64,000 nucleotides of DNA from Branchiostoma floridae (lineage: Eukaryota > Chordata > Leptocardii > Amphioxiformes > Branchiostomatidae). The stretch is taken from contig NC_049995.1 in assembly GCF_000003815.2 (NCBI RefSeq), forward strand, positions 13,478,062 through 13,542,061, read 5' to 3'. The number at the start of each line of letters is the position of its first letter. Position 1 is the first letter of the stretch. Of the stretch, positions 55,536 to 64,000 are shown piece by piece. The translations under genes were made by a program, and so were the position numbers. A model generated the notes under the pieces. The model was not told where the DNA came from, did no database searches, and was given only the letters and a program-made list of their open reading frames with translations.

Positions 55536-58500
55536 CTATAACACTTTATAAACGTACACGACTCCGTCGAATCCGACGCAGTAACCGGGAAACACCTCCC
55601 GATGCACCTGCTGCCATTGGCCCTCGCTCTGAAGCGCCGCCATGCGGGGTTCTAGGTCTTTGCAGGCATCCGAAGTGTGCAGGAGAACTTCTCTTAGGCC
55701 GATACAGATGAAGCCACCTGTATAGTTAAAAAAAAGACATAAACATGATTTAGTTAACTATCAAGGTAAAATAAATGCAATTGTGTTTGCAGTTTTGACT
55801 GTGGAAAAGGGATCTGCAACAAATGTAAGAAGTTTTAACTTCATCCAAACACTGTTGTTGTTTATCACAGAATTACATGAAGCCGTAGTACCTTTCGATA
55901 TCAGATTGCTCTTTCCTAGAAGGTAATGACTGAACTGGAAGTCCACAAGGTGATACGGTAACTCTTTACATTACAAAACAGTTGGGTGGAAAATAAGAAA
56001 GAAAGCAAAAGAACGGAAGCAAAAACGAAAATAAAGAAATGGTAAGAAAGGAAGAAAGAAGAAAGGGAAGGAACGGAGGAGAGAAAGAAAGAAAGAAAAA
56101 GAAAAAAGAAAGAAAGAAAGAAAGAAGGAAAAAAAGAAAGAAAAAAGCTGATTCATGGTATTAGTTATTACCCACCGGGTTTAACAATCCTAATCAGCTG
56201 TTCCAAACAGTCTGGCCCCACGTGACCATCGCAGAACAGGCCACAGGCGGTCATGCCGTCATATGTATCTATAAACAAACAAACAAACAAACAAACAAAT
56301 CAAATCAACATTCACACACGTGTTTGTCCCTTTTTCAAGATGTAAGTTTCATCGTCAGCAATGTTGTCTCCCAAATGACTTATAATGTTTGAATAATAAT
56401 ACATTTAAACACAAAGGTAATTGCGATATGATAAAAGGTTTCAACACAACCTGGACGCATGTCTCTCCCAGGACTTTTAGCTACGTTTCCTCGGCACTGC
56501 AAGCATATCTTCCCAAATAAACCGTGCCCTATTCACAGTAGATAACAACCCACTGCTCCTACGGCCTTTGTAAGGCTATGGGACTGCCTAACTACTGACA
56601 CTGACGAGGGAAGTTGTACCAAACGTGACTTTGATTTGCAATATAAAACGCTCCTTACCGTCATCGATATTGAGACGGTTCGGCCCCAGGAATTCCTTGA
56701 TGAAGTTCTTGTAGACATTCTTGGTCTTGGCGACGTCTAACATCTCCTGGCTGGCGTCTAAGGCGTCCACGTTGGTGAAACCGAGCTTAGACAGCTGGGG
56801 AATATTACGTTTAAACATGTGTTAAAAGCGGTTAGGTGGATCAAGTAGATGGTTGCACTTAATAGCTGTACAGCCCCTATTTGGGATAAGAAAGGACGTC
56901 ATCAACGTTACGGGCAAGCTGTCCGGACCAGTTGTATTCTTTTTTTTCAGACATATCTGTCCCCAATAGAGGTCTACGGACAACAATGACCTTGTAAGCC
57001 ACAAGAAAGAGCTGCAATGGCATAGAATAGAAACTGAATTGTAAATAAAAAAAGAAGACACGTTTAATGGCATCTGTAATGAAAAGGGGTTTCCATTGTT
57101 GCATCGAAAATTATCACCACTTCGTTTCATGCGCTACATTTTTTTCAATGTTTGTGTAATCGTGTAATCACCGGTTATCAAGAGATTAAAGAGACAATTC
57201 AAGAAAGCACCCCCCCCAATCCCGTGTAACACACATGTACGTGTAGAAACACTTACAGGCTATCAGATTATCTAAATCAATAAAATGACTAAATTAGATT
57301 ATTTACCTCCAGACCACAAAGCCCGGTCCCCGCCGCCACATCCAGAACCCGCACGTCCCTCCTGTCTCCCAGCGACGCCGCCAGAGTCTGGGCCACCTTT
57401 CGCGGCCCGCCGTATTCCTCTTCGTCTAAATCCTTTAAGAACGAGATACGAGGGGAGATCAATAAGTTTTGGGCCTAACTAAAAAATAATAAGCACAACT
57501 CAAATTTCGAGGCACAACTTGTTAGATGCAGAAAGCGATGTTTTCCATGTAATGCTCTCATGTTCAACTAATATATCCGTCTACGTAGGCCAGTTTCTTT
57601 ATAATGTATTCCAAATACGAGACCAGATTAATCATACATAACTAAACTGTTATCGATAATGTTTTGTTGTTGCTTTGTATGTAGCCTCTTAGTACCATTA
57701 TCTGTATAGCTATTAATTGTTATTGGTTGCCATTCATTGTACCCTGTACGATTGTTGAGCAATAAATTCATTCATTCATTCATATAAAGCCTTTTATCAA
57801 TACCCTTAAAATTTCAAATCATTGCATCCATTACTTTCCAGGCAACGTCAGTAGGTCAGTGGCGAGAAAAACAAGGGTGAACTGTGATCAGACATGTTGG
57901 TCGAGTTCCCCATGCCGTAAATTCTTTGTCATCACCAAAAGACATTGTCAAAATGTTTGATAATGATTCTCTTACTATTTCAAGCAGAAAGAAGTGTGTA
58001 TCTGGCTTTTAGCAGAGCATGTTGGCCCGCACCCCTCGTATATGTTTAGATATATAGTTGTAGTAGACCTTACGAAAGTCGCTGTACTTTTGTTGTGTGA
58101 ATAAGAATCTTTCTGTGTTCAAATATTCGTACTTTCCTAGAACGACCTTCTTCTTCGTGTGAGGGGACCACCATCAACTTTCAGGGCTCGAAATACTTTT
58201 TTTCTGCATCCCTGCACTGGTGCAGGTGGCATTGAAAATTATCTGCACCAGACAAACTTTACCTGCACCACTATGAATTATGTAGTATGGACCATACTGA
58301 AATTGTTTAGGAACCATCATATTATTGTTAACAGTCAATGCAGCTAATAACTAGAGTTCCACAAACACATACCTTTGCCAAATAACAAGGTTTGTTATGT
58401 AGAATGATGTCTGTAGACAAATGCGTTACTCATTTCATTTTCTTTATAATTATATGCTTGGAGTTGGTTTATAAAATTTCAACATTGATGATGCAAATTA

Positions 58501-61500
58501 GATCCCAAGGTACCATTAATCGATATCAAATTGTATCAAGCATTACTTAAGCTATCAGCATACCAAAAATCATGATGATCCTTTGATCCATTCTCGACTT
58601 ATTCTCTTTCAGTCTTAAATAAAATACACCCCTTACTCTCTTCCCTCTTTCTCAGTTACATATGTGACAACTTTGAAGAAAGTACGATAATGAAATGCAG
58701 TGGGTTTTTGTACTTTTCCTAATTGATTAGGCAAATTAGCTGTTGATTTGCATAATTGGTATCTCATTATTTAGGTCTTCACTTACGCTACCTAAATACC
58801 AAAAAACATGATGATCCGTCAACATGTTCATATTTTCTCATTAATAATGCAAATGAGGTCATCATTTGCATAATTGATATCTATAGATATTTCTCTCCTT
58901 CCCAGCTACATATGTGACAAGTTTGAAAGTCCTATCATGGAATGCTGTGGATTTATAAATTTTCCTAATTAATTATGCAAATGAGCTGTTGATGTGCATA
59001 ATTCGTATCTCATTATGTAAGTCATCACTCATTCTATCTACATACCAAAAATCATGACGATCCGTCAACATGTTGTAGAGTTATTTCGTCCAAAGTTGAG
59101 TTTCTGCTGCAGTACCTTAGCAAGCCGCTAGGGGGTCCATTATCAAACTTGACCTTCGTTTCCCGATCCCTACCCACCTACCAAATATCATCAGGATCCA
59201 TCCCAGGCTTCTCGAGTTATGCTGTTAACACACACACAGACACACAAACACATCCAAAACCTAACCTTAGCCATTCTGGCAAAGGTAAAATTGTCGCAGT
59301 GGTTTTAGTCTATTGTCCAGGTTTGTGCGGCAACCCCTCAGCTCCAAAACCACAACTCCACAAATGTGCATTTTAGTTGTATGAAACTGTTCAGAAGTCA
59401 CCCTCAAGCTTAAAGCATCGAGAAACAAGTACCATTTCCACCACCCTGTCACAATTGCAAGGGGGTAGGCACTACTTCTAAGTTTGCACAAAGCCCACCA
59501 TACCACATATTTATCTAGAAAATTTTATATAATATTCCCTGGAGAATCCCTTCTTTACTTTTTTGTAGACAGTCAATGAAAACATATCTGGATATATATA
59601 TCTTTCAACCACATTTTTAACAATGTACATTATGTACTTATTGTCTAACTGTGAATTCAGACATCCATAGAAAAAAGTAACCGATATCGTTTCAAATTTC
59701 CCTTACGCCTTGTAACCTGAATTCCTTACAGCTGTTCATCAGTTCATATTCAATTTGATGACAGAGTGATAACGCGCCTACTCACAATAGGGGATGTGTT
59801 GAAAAGTCCGAATGTTTGAAGCGTAGCCACAACTTGACTGTACATTAAATATATGTAAGTCAATTGGGAACAATGTCCCAAGCTCTGCTCTACTTCCTCA
59901 TGTTCCTTGTATCTCTATGTACACCCAAAAGATTTTCCACAAAATCACCTCCGTGTAATTTCTGCTGGGCAATTGTCTTCTGAATTAGCTCTGCCCCAAA
60001 TCTCACAACCATATGATATAAAAGGTAAGATACATGTTCTACATAGTTCAAGCTTCAAAGTTCTTACTCTTTGGAGACAGACTTGAATGCATGAAGGCTT
60101 TGAGACTGAAAATGGCCTTTAAAAGACTACTGCAAGGACAGCTCAAATTGAGACCATGTAGTGAAAAGAGAGATGACAGTGTACCTACCTCTCAAACTCA
60201 AAGGAAGGAGAAGAATACAGACTAAGACCGCTGTTATGTACATAAGCCCATCATTTTGGCTTGCCAAGTTGATCATATGGCCTAAGGGTCAACTAACACA
60301 TTTGCAAGGTCTGACCTTTACACCTCTGAAATATCAGGTTGCTCACAGTACTGACTGATCATAGGCCAGTCCAATTCATGGACCAGGAACCCCTCAACTG
60401 TGCTGACAGCTGCTAAGGTGGAGTGGGGTTGTACTGCTTCAGAGGTTTTCGACAAGAATGCCCCTGCTATCCCTACACTAGCCGCTAGGGGGCCCAAACT
60501 TATGTCACTAACTCCTGAGCACAACAGCTATCTAACACCCAAAACTCGTGGCCATACCATGTTCAGAAGATGGAAAAACACACCCGGAAGTTGCGCTGCA
60601 GTACCAAGGGAAGCCGCTAGGGGGCCCATTATCGAACTCCCCCTTCGTTTCCCAGACCCCTACCCACCCACCAAATACCAGCTGCATCCGTCGAAGTCTT
60701 CTTGAGTTATGCTGTCCGCAGACAAAAGTTTGCAATTAAACCGGCGCCTGCACTTCCATGAAAGCCGCTAGGGGGCCCAAACTCGCAGCAATCACTCCCT
60801 GCTTTAAGGGCTCCCTAACGCTCAAAAATCACGACCGCAGCATGTCCGGAACGCGAGATATCAAGCATGCAGGTCCTGCTGCAGTACCTTAGCAAGCCGC
60901 TAGGAGGCCCATTATCGAACTCGACCTTCGTCTTCCACACCCCTACCCACCCACCAAATATCAGCTGCATCCATCGAAGTCCTCTCGAGTTATGCTGCTC
61001 ACAAACGGGGAGAACCACACCACCAAACCGAAAACATAACCTTAGCCATTCTGGCAAAGGTAACAATCCACATGCACCTACACCATAGGATATTCATGTA
61101 TAAAACCTAGTTCATGGACCAGCGCAGGTTAGGTGCAGGCAGACACTAGAAATACCTGCACAGCTCCAATTTTACCTGCACTAACTTGCATGTGCAGGTG
61201 GTATTTCCAGCCCTGACTTTGTTTGGCGTAATTTAGAATTCTGAGCAAGCGTGTTCCTTATCCGCCCATCGCTGTTGACCCGGATGACCCGTAATGACTT
61301 AATGATCAGCCGATGAATAATCCCACCGAAGTATGATAAGTGTGATATAAAAGGCACCAAACTATAGCTTGGAGTCCAGCCTTGTTCGCTTTGTTCCGCT
61401 CCCAAAGGTCGATACTAGAGTAATGATCTTCGGGAGCGGAACAAAGCTAACAAGGCTTGACTCCAGGCTATAGTTATTCTAGTTAATTATAAGACACAGA

Positions 61501-62267
61501 ACATGTGACTGTTATATTCACTCTCCCAAGTACGTAGTCGTTTCATGTGCCGTATGATTTAACATGAGAGGTATCTGGGTTATGCGCCATTTGAACTTTG
61601 CCCTTGACAAACCAGTTGAACAACTTTTTCACAGCTTTCAGTCCAACCAACAAAGTGTTTTTGAAAATAAGGGACAACCTGGACTTTGTTGTTTTACTCT
61701 GTGTTTCTCTGAATGCTTGTATAAAGTAAAGGGTTAATTTTAATGGTTATGCATAATTTGTATGGGCACATGGGCAGCGTCTTTGATATACGTTACTGGT
61801 GTATTTTGCCAGTAGGTACCCATGTGATTATGAGACGTAATGAGACGGATGCACTTTATACAGTCACTGTTTAGTTAATTCAGTTGTACAATGATTTAGG
61901 TACCTCCCGTTTCAAAATAGAGATTTTGTTCCAGCAAAAAACAACAACAATCGACTGCAGATTATTAGTAGTTTAGGAATGGTTGACCCCTATATTTTTG
62001 AAGTGTGAAACAAAACGTGGCGTGACCTCTTATGATCACATCATCAGATTCTATGGGTCAAGGGTTGCTACACGTCAACGCCCCTACGGTACTGCACACG
62101 GAAAAGGGCTTATTATAAGGACGTACTACAGTAAAGACTGAACCGACCTTGTCATACTCCTTGGACCATTTCTTGTAGAAGTCTAGAACCTCATCATTCT
62201 TGATTCCCGGTCGGGTCACTCCAAGAACTTTCTCCTTGGAGACCGCAGAGTCCTTCGAAGCTGACAT
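55536..62267 (-). CDS. METTL27-like: METTL27-like SAM-dependent methyltransferase, gene 2
   Basis: Same family and exon plan as gene 1. Exons: 62148-62267, 57307-57432, 56659-56794, 56176-56268 and 55536-55717; 657 nt or 218 residues. It starts MSASKDSAVSKEKVLGVTR. VLDFYKKWSKEYDK is the N-terminal motif, VRVLDVAAGTGLCG motif I and VDALDASQEMLD motif II. YDGMTACGLFCDGHV, LIRIVKPGGFICIGLR and GFDGVVYVYKVL follow. Exon 3 is almost identical in protein to gene 1 exon 3 (two differences near its end), while exons 2 and 4 differ much more; this unevenness could reflect local gene conversion or selection. Intron 1 is 4.7 kb because of nested repeats. Exon 1 donor is GTCGGT, weaker than in gene 1. 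Confidence 0.9.
55979..56150. repeat. Purine-rich GAAA tract in gene 2 intron 4
   Basis: (GAAA)n with interruptions; on the transcript strand it is TTTC-rich and starts just after the exon-4 donor. A (CAAA)n tract at 56274-56298 precedes the exon-4 acceptor. Confidence 0.9.
57600..57785 (+). mobile_element. LINE 3' tail-like sequence
   Basis: TGTACGATTGTTGAGCAATAAATTC followed by CATTCATTCATTCAT, a typical CR1/L2-type tail. No reverse transcriptase codons precede it in readable form. Confidence 0.45.
58182..61215. mobile_element. hAT-like MITE, fourth copy, split by a 2.7-kb insertion
   Basis: Left half 58182-58351 starts CAGGGCTCGAAATAC. Right half 61062-61215 ends GGTATTTCCAGCCCTG. ACTTT flanks both outer ends (58177-58181 and 61216-61220), the expected 5-bp duplication, which proves the halves belong together. 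Confidence 0.88.
58352..61061. mobile_element. Unclassified 2.7-kb composite insertion
   Basis: Inserted into the hAT-like element with AAC at both junctions. Near both ends is a loose inverted pair, ACCTTTGCCAAATAAC and GCCATTCTGGCAAAGGT. Inside, blocks such as AGCCGCTAGGGGGCCCA and CTACCCACCCACCAAATA recur three to four times. No long coding frame. Superfamily not recognised. Confidence 0.65.
61364..61473. repeat. Hairpin MITE, GGAGTCCAGCCTTG family
   Basis: CTTGGAGTCCAGCCTTGTTC and the inner TTTGTTCCGCTCCC pair with GGGAGCGGAACAAAG and CAAGGCTTGACTCCAGG. Related to 5149-5250. Confidence 0.8.
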
Positions 62268-63202
62268 CTTAGGCTGTATGTCTACGGTTTGTCCAAGGTC
62301 GTCTCGGATCGTAAACAGGGCGGGGACTGTACAAATACTTCAGTTGCACGTAAGAGCCTTCGCTGCGTTCACCACTAGTTTCGATTTTAAGGCGGAAAAA
62401 ACGTTAACGTTTGAACATAGTAGTGAAGTTGTACGTTAGAGGGGCACGGAAAAATAGTTTATTGCGTGCTTTTCCCGGTAATGCCTTTTGATGTTAGGCA
62501 GGCCACCCCCACCCCTGAAATGAAGTCGTCCAGCCATCTCGCTGGCTGGACTGTTCCATTAAAGCAGGGGGTATTCGGGTTTATCCGAAACGTCGTAAAA
62601 ATGTTGAAGTCCAACACCCAAACCTAGTCTGACAAATCTAGCTTTGTAACAAAGGTTAATACTAAAACATGTATACCCCTATTGGGGTGCCATACAGTGA
62701 TAATCTTTCACTTTTTTTGCGAGAACGAACGGAGGTTCCCCTTTTTCTGATCTTTAATTTTTTTAATTTGCGTCTGAGAAAATCATTAACTTGTCATGTA
62801 CACATCTAGATTGCGAAAACATTTAAGTGGGTCAAGAGAGTTTCTCTCATAGCTATGATAACAGGCACAGACGTTTCGTGTTACGCTTTATTAAAAACAC
62901 ATGCTTTTAAGTATGAATATTCTAAGGGAATACAAAGCTCAATATGTGATGAAAATATATGAGGTAAACAAGTAATAATCTATACATATTTTATCTTATT
63001 TAGCCTTGGTTAGCTGTACCCTTATTTATTATTAATGTATAATCATGTTGTAAATCGTGACTATATTGTATCGTAATACAATAAATACCTGATAAATCTA
63101 ATGTATTACGATTACGACTCCATGAGAAATGGTACATTCATTGCATATATCTCTAATAAGATTCATAATAAAGCTGATAAAAGTGAAAGATCATGAGAAT
63201 AG
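62268..63202. other. Intergenic between methyltransferase gene 2 and HAO copy 4
   Basis: Contains the presumed promoter of methyltransferase gene 2 and the 3' UTR of HAO copy 4. No gene or clear repeat seen. Confidence 0.4.
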
Positions 63203-63303
63203 TCAGTAGTGGTTGTTCACGGTCGAAATGTTTCCACGTCGCGAACTGTAGTATGATTCGTGTAACACCAGAGTCGAGTTGATGTCACCGATCTCAGCAC
63301 ATC
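63203..63303 (-). CDS. HAO1-like: 2-hydroxyacid oxidase (HAO1-like), copy 4, last exon only
   Basis: On the - strand an AG acceptor is followed by a phase-matching exon reading CAEIGDINSTLVLHESYY. This matches [18 protein letters not shown] of copy 2, and the exon ends in VNNHY and a stop. The preceding exon ([16 protein letters not shown] type) is not in the remaining 700 bases. Either the intron is longer than in the other copies and the gene continues to the right, or this is an orphan exon. The tail lacks SKY. Confidence 0.75.
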
Positions 63304-64000
63304 CTGCATGGAAGATAAACAAGAGAAACAATCGTCACACATCGATGAAGGTTTAGACATCCAGGTAATAACATAAATCAGTTAGCTTCTATATCTATTC
63401 AAGAAGCTGGATACGATTTTGAAAACGATCTTCAGGTAGCATTGGCTTCCTTTCGTCAGTTACAATGAGGGCTTCTTGTGGGAGAGCAGGTTTGACACCC
63501 TTAAAGGGGCATTCCACTCCAAAAGGGAGTCTTGTTTTCCAATAGATAATGTGTCAATGAATACATAATCAGCTTAAATTTGTGGAAATCACCTTGGGAT
63601 GAATTACGTGATGTATGTTTTATAAAACAATAATGACACTCACTAAACCCATGCAGACCCTACCCATACATTCCCTATACGCATAGACACTCTGTTTATC
63701 GTACATATTTTCGGAATAAATGAGGTACGCTAAGCACACCAAGAAGGCAAATTGCTTATAAGATAGCAAAGAATACAAGAACAAGACGAGTTTTCTTAGC
63801 GAACCTGAAATTAATTTTGTAACCTTACCTAAAAGTTTTGCATTGTATTCAGCCATAGGATTAATTCAATTAGAGGGTACTTGGGGAGTTAAGTAGAAGA
63901 CTGAATGCTTTTGAGGCATGTGGAGCAACTGGGTACTTTATCGTATAATGTGAAGTAGTATGCAGTTATCACTTCCTAAAATTGATATCTATTGGAAAAT

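Noticed and set aside
55971-56156. Phe/Ser-rich frame on the - strand
   Set aside because: Translation of the GAAA/TTTC tract.
63620-63856. Possible small exon with MAEYNAKLL before a GTAAGG donor on the - strand
   Set aside because: The donor is good, but the peptide matches no HAO segment or family I recognise, and no acceptor-linked partner is visible.

Overview
This window reads as chordate nuclear DNA, most likely from a cephalochordate (amphioxus, Branchiostoma-like). The genes are intron-rich with short introns and GT-AG splice sites. Terminal-inverted-repeat elements, tRNA-derived SINEs and degraded LINE fragments are very dense, as is usual in lancelets. The species assignment is inference; the exon structures were built by hand from splice sites, reading phase and family similarity.

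Region 1 (1-28.6 kb) is a cluster of FMN-dependent 2-hydroxyacid oxidase (HAO1-like) genes. One is on the + strand with its 5' end outside the window (113-3141). Two complete eight-exon copies lie on the - strand (4180-8550 and 23515-28603). A fourth, represented only by its last exon, is at the right edge (63203-63303). A 15-exon arylsulfatase B-like gene (+, 11011-22099) sits between the two complete copies. Its introns hold a 286-bp assembly gap, a 52-bp minisatellite, a Mutator-like element and several MITEs.

Region 2 (28.6-33 kb) is mostly repeats: a nested MITE/LINE stack and a tRNA-derived SINE.

Region 3 (33.1-47.8 kb, - strand) is the most unusual part. One AIG1/ADTRP-type membrane hydrolase gene has a single set of five shared downstream exons but ten separate candidate first exons spread over 10.7 kb. 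Each begins with ATG, encodes 51-58 residues (first membrane segment plus the presumed catalytic threonine), ends in phase 0 and has a good 5' splice site. The catalytic histidine is in the shared part. This is the layout of a variable-first-exon cluster (as in UGT1A). It would let one locus make about ten enzymes that differ in the half of the active site that carries the nucleophile. Two of the shared exons have their 3' ends, including the splice donor, amplified in tandem.

Region 4 (50.2-62.3 kb, - strand) holds two tandem METTL27-like SAM methyltransferase genes with identical exon structure, plus a relic of a duplicated last exon. The 4.7-kb first intron of the second gene holds an element that was itself split by a 2.7-kb insertion.

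The genes are not an operon. The biological themes are peroxisomal-type 2-hydroxyacid oxidation, lysosomal or secreted sulfate-ester hydrolysis, fatty-acyl ester hydrolysis in membranes, and methyl transfer. Local tandem duplication is the common mode of evolution.
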